Assembly (NCBI RefSeq): GCF_033118175.1 | Contig: NC_083712.1 | Span: 9,682,956 to 9,746,955 of the forward strand | DNA from: Dama dama | Lineage: Eukaryota; Chordata; Mammalia; Artiodactyla; Cervidae | Length of the DNA: 64,000 nucleotides | Direction: 5' to 3' | In this document: positions 45,660 through 57,915 of the stretch, in pieces | Layout of the letters: every line of letters begins with the position of its first letter | Position numbering within the stretch: position 1 is the stretch's first letter | Made by a program: the position numbers and the translations under genes | The notes under the pieces: model-generated | Told to the model about the DNA's origin: nothing | Database searches by the model: none | The model's input: the letters and a program-made list of their open reading frames with translations, nothing else

Positions 45660-47925
45660 TTCTCCCAATCTGAGCCAGACAGAAGATAGATTGAAAATAG
45701 AAAATAAATTGAACAGAGGCTCAAGGACGTGTGGGCAACCACAGAAGATGTGTACCATTCATGTCTTTGGTATCCCAGGAGAGGGAGGAGCATGGGGAAG
45801 AAGAAAGATTTGAAGAAACAGTGGATAAAAATGTTTGAAATTTTGCAAAAGAAACAAATCTACAGATTCAAGAAGCTGAGCGAACCCAAACCAATAAAAC
45901 TTAATACATGCTTAGCAATATGCATCATGGTCAAACTTATGGAAAATAAAGACCAAGGAGTGATCTTGAAACCAGTAAAAGAGAAATGGCAATTTACCCA
46001 CTGGGGAAAACTGTGGGTATGACTGTAGATTTTCTTTCAGGACCATGGAGGCCATAGGAAGCGGCATAACCTTTTTCATATACTTAAAAAAAGATTCTGA
46101 GTCAGAAGTCTGTCCTGTGAAAATATTCTTCAGAAATGAAGAGAAACCAAGACGTTCCCAGATGGAGGAGGACTCAACATTTTTTGACAGCAGACTTACC
46201 CTAAAAGAAGAGAGAACTGAAAGAATAAACAGAAAGTAAATATAAGAGTCTTCCATTCACATCTAGAGCTTCCTAAATTATTTTTAATATTTGAAGCAAA
46301 AATAATAGTACTGTCTATGTGATTCTTAATGTATATAGAGGAAATATTTAAGATAATTTTATTAAAATGAGGAAAGGTAAAGGGGAATAAAAAGAAATAG
46401 TATCTCCATATTTTATTCACACTGGTGGAAAGTGACCTGATAGACAGTGATAAGCTTTGTGTGTATAATGCAACACTTGGAGCGACTACTGAAAAGCTAT
46501 ACAGGGACATAGACTCAAATACATCACAGACAAAAGAAAATGGAAATCTAAAGATGTGTTCAAGAAACCCAGTGGCAGGCAAGAATAAGAAAACAGAAAA
46601 TAAGACAGAGAAAACAAACCCATGAGCTAATGAAATCAAAATTAAAAGAAAATGCAAAAATGCTCTGCAAAAGACTCTTTGAATAGGATGGGATTAAAGA
46701 CAAGGCAGAGGCTGAGAGGAAATATTTGCAAACCACATAAAGACAAAGGACTCCCATCTTGAATGTAGAAACATGCCTCAAAAGCTCAGTGGGAAAGAGC
46801 AAAATCCAAACAGAAAAGTGGCAGCAAGCCTGTTGTACTGAAGAGGATGGACGCATGGCAGATACGCACCTGAGGAGACGCCCGGTGTGAATGGCTGTCA
46901 CGGAAACACACAGGCCAGGGCAGGGACGCCCCGTCTCGGTGTGCCTGCTGGGGCAGGACGGCAAAGCCCGCGCAGAGCAAGTGTGGTGAGGAGGCTGGGA
47001 ATGAGGTCTGCCCTGCTTCGCAGGCGTGGATGTGAGACGGTAGGGCCACCGTGGAAAATCCATGTCCAGTTTCTTAAAAACAATAAATATGCACTTTCCA
47101 TGGGGCCAGGCTTCCCTGATAGCCCAGCTGGTAAAGAATCTGCCTGCAATATTGGAGACCTGGGTTCGATCCCTGGGTTGGGAAGATCCCCTGGAGAAGG
47201 GAAAGGCTACCTACTCCAGTATTCTGGCCTGGAGAATTCCAGGACTATACAGTCCATGGGGCCGCAAAGAGTCGGACACGACTGACTGACTTTCACTTTC
47301 ACATGGGACTAGGCCATTGCCCTCTCTGGTGTGTATCCCAGAGAAATGAAAACTATTGTCCACTGGAAAATCTCAAAGCAGCTTTAACAGCCAAAAACTG
47401 AAAATGTCGAAAATAGGTGAATGGTTAATAAGACGGTCTTCTGTTCACCCCATGGAATGCCACTTGGCGATAAACTGTTACCAGGTGCTATTGGGGTGGC
47501 TCTCAGGGCATTAAGCTTAGTGTGAAGTGCAAGGTCACACACTCAATGATCCATTTAAATCACATTCTTGAAGCAACAAAATTATGAAGATGGAGAAAAC
47601 TGAGTGGTTTCTAGGATTTGGAGATGCTGAGGATGATAGGCCTGAAGGGACAGCAGGAGAGGAATCTTGTGAACATGGAATAGTTCTGTACATTGAGTGC
47701 ATTGGTGGCTCACGCATGTGATGAAACATCATGAAACTCTGCACACATGTTGTGCCCGGTCGCCTCCCTAGTGTGGATAACATATGTACCGCTGGAGGGA
47801 CATCAGCTGGAGTGTGCAGAGCGCCACACCCCACTGTCTGTAAACTCCCTGTGAATCTGTAATTGTTTCTAAGCTAAAAAGTTAAAGGACTGTTTTAAAA
47901 AAAAAATTAAAAAAAAAAAAACACT
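45660..47925 (+). mobile_element. Old L1M/HAL1-like element with most of ORF2 deleted
   Basis: 45660-46625 follows the ORF1-to-ORF2-start region ('gaacagaggctcaaggacgt', 'aaacaaatctacagattcaa', 'gaagctgagcgaacccaaa', 'aaatgaagagaaaccaagac'). From about 46630 it jumps to the ORF2 3' part ('gaggaaatatttgcaaacca') and L1 3' UTR, ending in an A-rich tail at 47894-47923. A Bov-tA (47108-47302) interrupts it. No frame is intact. Confidence 0.6.
47108..47302 (+). mobile_element. Bov-tA SINE
   Basis: Well-preserved head 'aggcttccctgatagcccag', box-B-like 'gggttcgatccctgggttgg', tail 'agagtcggacacgactgact'. A diverged duplication is suggested by TTCCATGGGGCCA before and TTCACATGGGACTA after. Confidence 0.9.
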
Positions 47926-48037
47926 TTCAGCTATCCAACCGACTTGTTTACACAACCCCCAAATTGTGGCACCTTTGATAAAACAAACCACATGTTATTA
48001 AATATCCATTTAATTTGACCCTTGTATGACTAATTCA

Positions 48038-48335
48038 ACCAATCCTACAGGAAATCAGCCCTGATTTTCACTGAAAGGATTGTTGCTGGAGCTCTAATAC
48101 TTTGGCCACCTGATGTGAAGAACCGACTCGTTGGAAAAGACTCTGATGCTAGGAAAGATGGAGGGGAGGAGGAGAAGGGAGCAACAGAGGATGAGATGGT
48201 TGGACGGCATCACTGACTCAATGGACATGTATTTGATCAAATTCTGGGAGATAGTGAAGGACAGGGAAGCTTAGCATGCTGAGGTCCATGGGGTCGCAAA
48301 GAGTCAGAAATGACTTAGTGACTGAGTAACAGCAA
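48038..48335 (+). mobile_element. BovB 3' fragment
   Basis: Plus-strand BovB 3' end starting at 'accaatcctacaggaaatca' and ending 'gactgagtaacagcaa'. TATGACTAATTCA (48025-48037) and TATGATTAATTCA (48336-48348) are its 13-bp duplication with one mismatch. Frames are broken. Confidence 0.92.
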
Positions 48336-48529
48336 TATGATTAATTCATTTGGATATTTTCTGGCTTTTCCTTTATATCAAGTTCATGGAAAATGTCTGG
48401 TAATAAATTAGTTACACCAATTTACAAAAGTGAAACTAAAGCAAGGAGGACTGAAGGAAATAGGGAAACAGTGTGAAGAAACCCCACCAGGAGTCAATAG
48501 GATGGACAGGAGGCTGGTGATTTGCTGGA

Positions 48530-49104
48530 GTGTAGTGATGGTGATTGCAGCCTGAAATTAAAGACGCTCACTCCTTGGAAGGAAAGCTATGGCCAACCTA
48601 GACAGCATGTTAAAAAGCAGAGACGTTACTATGCCAACAAAGGTCCATCTAGTCAAGGCTATGGTTTTTCCAGTGGTCATATATGGATGTGAGAGCTGGA
48701 CTGTGAAGAAAGCTGAGCGCCGAAGAATTGATGCTTTTGAACTGTGGTGTTGGAGAAGACTCTTGAGGGTCCCTTGGACTGCAAGGAGATCCAACCAGTC
48801 CATCCTAAAGGAGATCAGTCCTGGGTGTTCATTGGAAGGACTGATGCTGAAGCTGAAACTCCAGTACTTTGGCCACCTCATGCAAAGAGTTGACTCATTG
48901 GAAAAGACCGTGATGCTGGGAGGGATTGGGGGCAGGAGGAGAAGGAGATGACAGAGGAAGAGATAGCTGGATGGCATGACCGACTCAATGGACATGGGTT
49001 TGGGTGGACTCCAGGAGTTGGTGATGGACAGGGAGGCCTGGCGTGCTGCGATTCATGGGGTCACAAAGAGTCAGACACGACTGAGCGACTGGACTGAACT
49101 GAAT
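48530..49104 (+). mobile_element. BovB 3' fragment with a residual open frame
   Basis: Better preserved than its neighbours: the 120-codon frame 48589-48951 covers the C-terminal region from 'NLDSMLKSRD' through 'YGCESWTVKKAERRRIDAF' to 'RVDSLEKTVML'. A stop follows at the point where the family continues 'GRQRMRWLDG'. The 3' end 'gagcgactggactgaactga' is intact. The RT catalytic region is absent. Confidence 0.92.
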
Positions 49105-49112
49105 TAATTCAG

Positions 49113-50273
49113 AGCATCCGTGTGTATTGTTGGCATTAGGAGAAATGGTGGAAACAAGAGTCATGTGCATATACAAAGTCTGAAAACTCAAGAAGTGAAT
49201 TGGGATTAGATATTAGAAAACCTAACTTGCCCATCTAAAACCCTGGGGTGCGTCCCAATGAGAAGGCAGCAGCTGGGAGCTCTCCATCAAGCAAAGCTGG
49301 GCTGGCGTGCACCTGCAATGGTAGTTCTGTGTCGGGGCAGGAGGTGCCCCTGTGGGGGGACACCCCTCTGCTCCCGGAGTCAGGGGCGGGGTGACAGAGC
49401 TTCAGCAGGTGCAGCAAGGAGGACTGAGATCTGGAATCACCCACACAGGATAAGAACTAAGTTCCCTCTCAATGCAGAGGAATTCTCTAAGTGCTGGGTG
49501 ACCCGTCTTGACACTGAAGAGCCAAGAAGAACTGGAGGGAATGAGATGAACCACAGCCAGTCAGCCCCGTGGGAGCCCACAGAACTGCTGTCTCTGCCGC
49601 GGCTCCCTTGTTCTCAGAGTCATGAAACACAGGATGCAGAAATAAGGGAAACAGGGGAAATGAATGCGCCCTGGACTCAGCAGACTCCCTCAGCCCTCGT
49701 TCAGCCCGCGTTCTCAGGGTAGAACACCACCCGACCTGCACCAGCTGCATGCCCACATATGTAGTATGTGGGGGGTGTGGCCGTCAGCCCGGCAGGCACG
49801 CTGCGGTGGACAGTTATGTGTTGGCATGTGCCCATTTCCTACAGAAGTAGTGCAGGCGCCCTCACGTAAGTTAAATTGCTAGAATCTGTCATTGTCCTTG
49901 GGGACAACCTGCTGTTAGTTCTACTAAACACTGGATGTCACTGTTGCCGTTTTATAGTGAAAGGTAATTTTTTGAAAAAGAGCTTCCTAATCAATATTCT
50001 CAGAGTCGCTATAGAAACTATAATTTATATTTTATATTTTTCAACAAAAAGAGAGATGTGTCCCCTTTAGAAAGGCTGGTCTCTTTCTAGGACTTACCGC
50101 TCTTGAAAACCAGACCAAGCCACGCCTCGTTCTCTGCTCCCGCTTCGCTGACATGCACGTCCATGCCGTCCATCAAGTGCCCGCTGGGCCCCAAGGAGCC
50201 TGTGTGATGAGAGCCCGTGCTGATGAGGCCAGCTGCTGTCTGTGGGGCCTTTGCCACGTGATGCTCTGTCCTT
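49113..50273. other. Unique sequence, GC-rich at 49250-49750
   Basis: No repeat recognised. The frame 49258-49722 (154 codons) and its minus-strand shadow have no domain or signal and are likely a GC-composition effect. Confidence 0.4.
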
Positions 50274-50372
50274 TGTTGTTCGTCGCTCAGGCACCTCCAA
50301 CTTTGTGACCTCATGGACTGCAGCACGCCAGGCCTCCTCCTCCTTCACCGTCTCCTGGAGCTCTCGCCTTGA
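50274..50372 (-). mobile_element. BovB 3' terminus, very short
   Basis: 'gttgttcgtcgctcaggcac', 'gacctcatggactgcagcac' and 'cttcaccgtctcctggagct' are the inverted BovB terminus. It ends after about 100 bp. Confidence 0.75.
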
Positions 50373-50738
50373 GAACCCCCTGGACAGTATGAAACGGCTC
50401 TGTTCCTGGTTGAGCACAAATTAACCCTTCAGTCATCGTCCTCTGCTTCTAGAATCACAGCGTGCCACCCCCAGTGTGAATGATGGGAGCTAATTGCCCG
50501 TCACTTCACATCAACTGAGAAAATAAGTTGTGTCATGTTACTGTAGAGACAGAAATCCAGCTGACTGGTGGAGGCAGCGCTTACTCTGTTTTCTCAGGTT
50601 TGGAGTGGACGCTGGTGCAGACTTCTCACACAGAATCAAGCTATCTGGACAGGTCGGCATTTCAGCATTACTCACTGTATTTGTTCATTAGCTTTCACAC
50701 AGCAGAGTGCAATTGTGTGGTAAACTCTGGTTACCAGA
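50373..50738. other. Unique sequence, nothing recognised
   Basis: No feature seen. The frame 50528-50788 runs into the neighbouring repeat. Confidence 0.35.
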
Positions 50739-50960
50739 GAGTCACCTGTCACACAGATTATTTGATTTTTAAAATACAGTTTTCATGAAAAGCAATGCTC
50801 TAACTACATTTAGTGAAAATTTTCTGTGTTAACAGGACATATCAATATAATTGGCATTTAATAAATTTATCTTTTAGTAATAGTTATATAAACAAATGGG
50901 TTTTTAAGTATAATGCCACAACATTCATTTTGTTAAAACTACGATGAATCACATGAATCA
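50739..50960. repeat. Second copy of the unnamed repeat at 44760-45175
   Basis: 'gtcacctgtcacacagatta', 'tttgatttttaaaatacag', 'acatttagtgaaaa', 'atcaatataattggcattta', 'agtataatgccacaacattc' align in order with the first copy but lie outside any L1. Confidence 0.5.
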
Positions 50961-52563
50961 TTATTTGATAATTTAGAAAACATTTCTGTTTTCTAAATTT
51001 TAGTATGTAGGGGTCATACTGCTGGCTCCACTTATAATGTAGAAACATGTTTCTTCACTATTTTCTCTCTTTTTAAAAGCAACTACATACTTGACATCAA
51101 ATGTATGTAAAACAGTCTCTTGTTAGGCATTTATTATCAAGAAGGTAAGAAACTCATGCATAAGTGGTTCCAACACCAAGCTATACATTGGTGAGCAGGA
51201 TATTTCAGACCAAATTCCTCTAAATATTTTGAGACAAAACATACCCATTTTTAAAGGTAGAGTGGGTGAGTCTTCAAAATAGTGGCATAGATACCAGCTT
51301 TGATGGATAAGAGGCAGACCTTCACGAGACATTAACTGAAAAACACAGAAAGCCCGAAGCAGCGAGAACAAAAATATAGGAATAAGAATTTATAAGTTTC
51401 TAGGACTACAGAAACTGACTGCATCTCTGGAATTTAGAAAAAGTAGTTAAAGGCTGAAGATAAGGGAAAGAGGGAAGCATGTTTGTTTTTGTATGTCTTA
51501 TCATAGGAATGCAGGTGAATAATAAATATAACATTAATATATGAATGCCTAGGTGGCTAAATACATACCTTTCCTTTTCTTGAAGTGAGCTATACATTTT
51601 TTCATGCCAAAATTTGAAATAAGTTATTTTTTTGTATCTGATAAAAGTGGGGTAATGATTGATATGAGAAGACAGTTAACGAAGATGGCTTAGTTCTTTA
51701 TCATCAGCAATCACTAATTATTTAGTAGCTGTTGACTACATAAACCTGCGGAATTTAAATAGAAGACTTAGGTTCATACTAAAGAAGCAAGAATTTCATT
51801 GGGTTCACAAATAAATAAGAACTTTGAAAAAAATACATTGATTTTTTAAAAAAATCTGCCTGTGATAAATAATCCCCACAGAGTCTTCATTATGCAAAAT
51901 GGAGTCCAACCATAGAACCATGTTACTTTCCTACATACCACACAGGAAAAATCTTTTTTAAAATTTTTAAATAATAGATTTGGACTTAAGATAATGCAAA
52001 AGCTATAGTCCTATTAAAATTTGATGTGAATTTTCTTTCATAATAAATGAATCTCCTTCACAATAAGGCAAGTACCAATTGTTAGGAGAATAAAACACTT
52101 CTAATTAAACGGGAGTACTTTACATCTATAAGTATGAAAATGAGTCGTGCATATTGCATTGAGTAAAGCTTAAGTGCACATTATACTAGGTTAAGCTGTA
52201 AAATTATCATTTTAAAATATTAATTTATTTTAATAAATTCTTAAAAAATTCACATTCAGATGTAAAGTCCTTCTGTTTTTGTTTTAACCGGTTTTATATT
52301 TTAAGATAATGAAGAGCTCTGTACGTATGAAACAAAGGGAAATTTCATTGTTATTTCTTACAAAATGTTGTTATTGCTGATTTTCATGAATAAATATTTA
52401 TGTGATGCAGAATTTGAGTGAAGGAAAAAATCCTGATATAGTCACAACTATTTTTTATAGCAAATTGCTTTTTAGTCTTCAAAATCTTTTACTAGAATCA
52501 GTATAAAATTTCACAATTAACTTTTTCCTGAGTTTGTTTTTATTTACATCTTGTACCTAGTTT
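50961..52563. other. AT-rich unique sequence with one hairpin
   Basis: A 12-bp inverted repeat with 6-base loop lies at 50970-50999. No repeat family or coding frame otherwise recognised. Confidence 0.4.
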
Positions 52564-52606
52564 GCTACTGAGAATTTTTTTTTTTTTTTTGCTACTGAGA
52601 ATTTTT
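52564..52606 (-). mobile_element. Poly(A)-only retrotransposition scar with target-site duplication
   Basis: GCTACTGAGAATTTTT occurs at 52564-52579 and again at 52591-52606; only T residues lie between. TTT precedes both copies. On the minus strand the target reads TT/AAAAATTC, an L1 endonuclease-type site. No body sequence is present. Confidence 0.65.
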
Positions 52607-52709
52607 AATGAGAAATGAAATTAAAATAAAAAGCTAAATTAGAGGAAAATTTAACAGAATCTCTAGGTGATAATAGAAAATAATTCTTTCATTTTATTAA
52701 CAATTAATG

Positions 52710-52925
52710 GGCTTCCCTAGTGGCTCAACAATAAAGAATCTGCCTGCAATGTAGGAGACCCAGGTTCGATCCCTGGGTCAGGAAGATGCCCTGGAGGAGG
52801 GCATGGCAGTCCACTACATTATTCTTGCCTGGAGAATCCCATGGACAGAGGAATCTGGTGGGCTACAGTCCCTGGGGTCTCAAAGAGTCAGACACGACTG
52901 AGTGAGTGAGCATGCACGCATGCAT
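52710..52925 (+). mobile_element. Bov-tA SINE
   Basis: Head 'gggcttccctagtggctcaa', box-B-like 'caggttcgatccctgggtca', tail 'gagtcagacacgactgagtg'. One of the best preserved copies in the window. Confidence 0.93.
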
Positions 52926-55900
52926 CCTCGTGTTTCTGACTCTGTCAAAGACAGTTTTAAATTATTGGTTGGTTTGAGTCAGGCTCCCAGCAAGGATCAC
53001 GTATTTTGTTTGGGGCTGTGTCTCCCATACACAGGCACTGTGCTTAATGTCTAAACTTGCTGAAGACATCAAGTCAGCTGGTTTTTTTTTTATAGAATAT
53101 CCCTCATTCTGTTATGTTTGTTGACATCCTGCTGGAATATTTTTAAACTTGTTCTTTATATCATATTTCCTAGTTAAGACATCAGCTTTTTAAATACTTA
53201 ATTCAGTTTTTTAGGTGGCAGATTAGCAGGAGGCTCCAACTGGCCCGTTTTTGGAGATGCTCCGTGTGACTCACTGGTCCAGGTGTTGAGAACACAGTCC
53301 CTCAGTGTGGAGACAAACGGCCCCAAAGAATATATTGCCCTTTCATTTTATAACCATTCCTACTGTTTGCCTTTTAACTACCACATGTTTATCTTAATTT
53401 TGAAATGAAAAACATAAAATATTTACAGTTAAATATTTTTCTGCCTACTGGATTTCTTGTTCAAGTTCTTACCAAACAACTGCTTTAATATTCAAACCTG
53501 ATTATATTTTTAAGTGCAGGTTATATTTTCATTGATAAGGCATGTTTATTTTATTTATATTGCTATTTTCTCATCAAAAATCTGAAATTGAGTGCATGGC
53601 ACAGTGCAGAGTGCTTGCTGGAGGAGTGTGGAAACTGTTGGGATTTCAAGGTGTTGGAAAAGGCTGGGGCTTTCTGTAGTCTAGTTGTTTGTATAATGTG
53701 GACACCCTGATCCATGTTGAGTATGAAATTTTTAAGTGCCTTATGCTCAGCAAACATAAATTCCTCTTTCTCTTTGTGCTGAATGACTGTGTCTGGCCAA
53801 ACTTGTTAAGGGAACCTGGAGATCTGTCAAAGTATGATTTCTTCTGCCAGGACTCACATGATTCAGTGATTCTCCAAATAAAATTAGTCAAAACCGCTTG
53901 TTTTTCCTGACACCAATTCATATGACTTTATTCAGCCCACCCCCAATTCACTGTGAAGCTAGAAGTCTCATCTCTAGACGCACACAACAGTTGTTCAGTC
54001 ATCTTGGGATATTCCACTCCCGGCCACATTTTATAATGCACAAAAGAGAAAGAGAGAGGAGTTTCTATGGGAGCTGGTTCAGCTATAACGTTGAGGAACA
54101 TAAATACAGAATAAAACTTTTCCCAAAAACCCCATGGAAAAGGGCTGAAAACCAGATCTACCTTAGTCCATGCACTGATCTCTTTCAAATGGACATCCGG
54201 GTCCCGCAAGTAAAATTACTCTATTAGCCTCTCTCTCGGCCCAGAGGCTGTTGTCTCTACAACTAGAAAATGGTCAGAAAATTGAACGAAATCAAAGTGG
54301 AAACAGAAGTGGGCTGCCATTCTGGGTTGTGGTGATCCCATTTTCCTTGAAAATGGTGCACATCCTGGATGGGGCAGAATTTCCTTGAACAGGACAGACG
54401 AGACGTGATGAAGCATCTAGAACATGGAATTTCCTCATCTCACTTTAACCTCAGTACCTGATCTGCTGGTGTTCAAATAACCATAAATGGAATAAAACTT
54501 CATGGCAGTGAACAGAGAAGGGAGCTGTGACCTCCCAGCCAGTGTCAAAGGCGCAGTTTCACAGTTCACACCTCTGGGGGGAGAGGAGCAAAGTCTTCTG
54601 ACTCAGGAAATGTGGAGTGTGGCATCCCGAGGGCAGATGTCCCAGTGAAATACTCGGGTATGTGGCTTCTAATTTGAGTATTCTTATTAAGATTTTGACT
54701 GTTCGGCTCTAAATGGCATTGGTTTCAATGTGTTTTAGTATCCAGTTATGCAAGCTTTTGTCATGATTACATTAGATGATTCTCTTTGTTACAAAAGAAA
54801 CTTAGGAAATAGCAATAGAAATGAAAAAAAAAAAAAACTTTTTAATGACTCTGAGGCAGTGAAATGGGCCACATCAGTTTGAATGTATTTCATGTAGAAA
54901 AATAATTTAAAATTCTGCATGATCCTTTCACGTTGCACAGCAATCAAAGTGGGGTAGAATTCCAAGTGGACGAGCTTTCAGAAGAACACCTTGTTACCTA
55001 GGTGTCTATAAGTCCCCTTCCTCTTAATGCTGAAAGCCTGCCTTGATATCACCCTTACATCTGAGAGTTTAGTAATCTGAGTGCTTCTGCACTGGGAGGA
55101 AACCTCCTAATAGTGAATGTGGCAACCTTTTTGTAAAAAAAAAAAAAGCTTTTATTTTTTTTTTTTTTTGCATTTCACAAAAGCCACTTGGGATCAAGGA
55201 AAACTCCTCTCTGATCATAAGTGGTGATAATTATGTAGACAGGCCACGGCGGTCACTTGACGCAGCGTGTCTTGCTGAATCAGGATGGAGGAGACACGTG
55301 CTCTCCTGTCTCCGGCTCAGCAGCAGGCGTTTTGGTGTCATCATGGACTTGTGCTGCCAAAGTCCGGTCTGGTGAGCCGGTCCTGCGGTTTCCGGCAGGG
55401 GGAGAGAACCTGATCACTCCTGCCCCATGCTCACGCCACGACCCCTCCTGTCTCCCCTGGCGCCTTCACGCTTTGAACAGGAGCTGCCCTGGGAGGCGTG
55501 GGCGAGGACGTGCACACGTCTTCCCACGGAACTCTCAGTGAGGCACCCACCTGCCTAAAAATTATTTGAACTAGTTCTTAAAAAGGGAGTAAAAATGAAA
55601 ATAGGAATTAAAACACTGTTCTCAAATAATAGTTGCCTCTATCGAGAATACCACTTGGGACTTTTCAGAGAAAACCTTCAGTCTGACCATTTAGTTTGCC
55701 CCAGTGGGATTATGTTGATGTGAAGCCCTCACATCAACCCATCTGGGAGCTGTGCCTGCTTAGAGCTGCTTCAAGGTCTACAGCTACCATCTCAGCAAAA
55801 GCTCAAATTGATTTTCTCTGAGCTGATTTATTTTATACTTCCTAATTTGAATGGAAATTGTAAGGGAAAAAAAGAGGTTTAGAAGTCCTGGAAAGAGCTG

Positions 55901-57549
55901 AATGGCTTTTAATGGAAAAAATAAATAAAGAACATTCCCAAGTACCATCTGATTGTGAGGGGGATGGGTTTGGGTTTCCTGTTTGACACCGGGACCTACG
56001 TGATGAGCCAGCATTTGCCATGGAGACGGGTGTGAAAACCCTGAGGGTGCAGAGGGCAGTGTGGCAGGGGGAGGTCAGGGGAGGGCAGGAGGGGAGATAA
56101 CAGGACAACAGCCACCCCCCCACCCCCGACTCCCAGGGACCCTGCCTTCAGAACTGCAGCTGGAGGGTCAGGCACAGCCCGAAGGCCGGTTGCATGCCCT
56201 CTGGTGCAAGTCTGGGCCACAAGCCCCACTGTTGGCACTGAGAGACCAGCTCCACACTTCTCAAACATGCACTGGGGCCATGGCTCTCTGCCACATGGCT
56301 TCATGAAGAAGACAGTGTTGTCCAGGATCAGTCCTTGAAGAAGGCAGCAGGAAGAAGGCAGAGCAGGGAGGAGGTGAGCGGGGAGTGAGAAGGTCTCAGG
56401 GCGCAGGGCTGGGAGGGGGTGCCCAGCCCCCGGGATGGGCTGTGTGTGTGCTGAGGTGGAGAGTGTGGGGTGCCACGTGGCCAGATGAGCTGGGCGGCTG
56501 GGATTAGCAAGAGAACCTGGCGTTTGTTCAAGTGTAGCCAGGGCCAGGAAGGAGTTAACCACGATGCATCGAGAATCTAGAGACATCAGGAAGATGGAAC
56601 CTGACTTCAGGGTCCGTGCCCAGAGGAGAGCAACACAGAATTAACAACTGGACGGGCCTGGAAAGGAGATCACGAGAGGAGAGGCTCTTGGGCGCTGGTG
56701 ATGGAGCTGGGTAGCGAGTTTTAAGTGAGCGCTCTTCCCGTGTGAAGGGAGAATATACCTGGCAAATCTCAGCCTGTCCCTGTTTCAGCAGTGGGAGCAG
56801 CCCCCACCAGGCGGGGAGCCGGCAGGCAGATGCCGAGGAGGAGGCAGGCTCCCGCAGCATCCTGAGCTCAATGCCAGGGTGGACGCTGGTCCACGTGTCA
56901 TCTCTGAAATACACTTAGTTCCTCTTCCTGCTCAGAAAACTGTTGTGGCCCTGAGCTGTCGATGAATCGTGCAGAGCAGTATTTTCAGAAGCAGAGATGG
57001 TGCTCATCAATTCCCAGGTACATTCTCCCTGAATCTGCTGCCTCAGGTCCCTGTTTCAGATGATCTGTGGCTTATGAGATCCCACATGGACAGGAGATTC
57101 TCTTCTAGAGGAAAGTGTAAGTTGCCCGAGTTGTATTTCTTCAGGTTCATGAAGAGACTTGTCTTACCTCACTTGTGTATGGAAGTGAAACAATAAAAAA
57201 AGTTCTGAAGGGAATACACTTCTAAGTAGAACTTGGAAGGACACCCTGTTCTGTTACCAAGTGAAACGGCATTTACCTTTTCCATTTGTTATATGAAATG
57301 TCTCTCCACTATGGGATGGTGGACAGGTGGTGGGAGAGGACGAGTCAGATGCTCATATTAGGTGCCAGTTTGCAAGTAAGAGGCAGAAGTCATGTTGGAA
57401 GACTTTAAACAGTAAAGTGTATTTGAAATGAATAGGGTGGTGAAGTGATGTTCTTTTATCAAACTAAAACTTGAGGACGTATTCAGTGACCTTAAGCAAA
57501 TGGGCCTGGACTGCATCATCTTTGATTTTTAATGTAATTTTAGTTGTTA
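52926..57549. other. 4.6 kb of mostly unique sequence
   Basis: AT-rich to about 55200, with A/T homopolymers at 54825 and 55135-55170, then GC-rich at 55250-55550 and 56040-56900. A minus-strand frame at 54209-53928 ends just before AATAAA (near 53930), but no tail or splice structure supports a gene. The 196-codon minus frame 56586-55996 is proline/serine/leucine-rich and without a domain. I recognise no repeat family here. Confidence 0.4.
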
Positions 57550-57660
57550 AGGTCACTTAACCACTTCGAGCCTGATAATCCCTATCACCTCATCAGTAAA
57601 ACGAGTTAATAATATAAAACTGGTACATCATATTGGTGATGAATGTGACAATGTGCTAAA
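57550..57660 (+). repeat. MIR fragment
   Basis: 'gtcacttaaccacttcgagc' followed by 'cacctcatcagtaaaacgag' matches the middle of MIR. Short and diverged. Confidence 0.5.
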
Positions 57661-57686
57661 ATATTTTGTGGGTTCTCAAATATCAG

Positions 57687-57901
57687 GCTTCCCTGGTGGC
57701 TCAGATGGTAAAGAACCTGCCCGCAATGCAGGAGACCTGGATTCAATCTCTGGGTCAAGATCTCCTGGAGAAGGGAGTGGCAGCCCATGCCAGTATTCTT
57801 GCTTGGGGAATTCCATGGACAGAGGGGCCTGGTGGCTACAGTCCGTGGGGCCACAGAGAGTTGGACATGACTGAGTGACCAACACTTTCACTTTTCACTA
57901 C
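57687..57901 (+). mobile_element. Bov-tA SINE with perfect duplication
   Basis: Head 'gcttccctggtggctcagat', box-B region altered to 'ggattcaatctctgggtcaa', tail 'gttggacatgactgagtgac'. TTCTCAAATATCAG at 57673-57686 and 57902-57915 is a perfect 14-bp duplication, pointing to a fairly recent insertion. Confidence 0.95.
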
Positions 57902-57915
57902 TTCTCAAATATCAG

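Noticed and set aside
48589..48951. Open frame that could be called a host gene
   Set aside because: It is the C-terminal part of the BovB polyprotein, lacking the endonuclease and catalytic RT.
49099..49112. 14-bp palindrome CTGAATTAATTCAG at the end of a BovB
   Set aside because: It arises from the BovB terminal CTGAA repeat meeting a target sequence, so it is a chance junction.
52710..52790. Sequence resembling a tRNA gene (internal promoter boxes)
   Set aside because: It is the tRNA-Glu-derived head of a Bov-tA SINE fused to a BovB tail; the other SINE heads in the window are the same case.
53928..54230. Minus-strand frame ending at an AATAAA, suggesting a processed mRNA 3' end
   Set aside because: No poly(A) tract follows the signal and no direct repeats flank it. 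I do not recognise the sequence.
55996..56586. 196-codon minus-strand frame, among the longest in the window
   Set aside because: GC-rich DNA with few stop codons; proline/serine/leucine-rich product, no domain, no splice or promoter structure, and overlapping frames in the same region.
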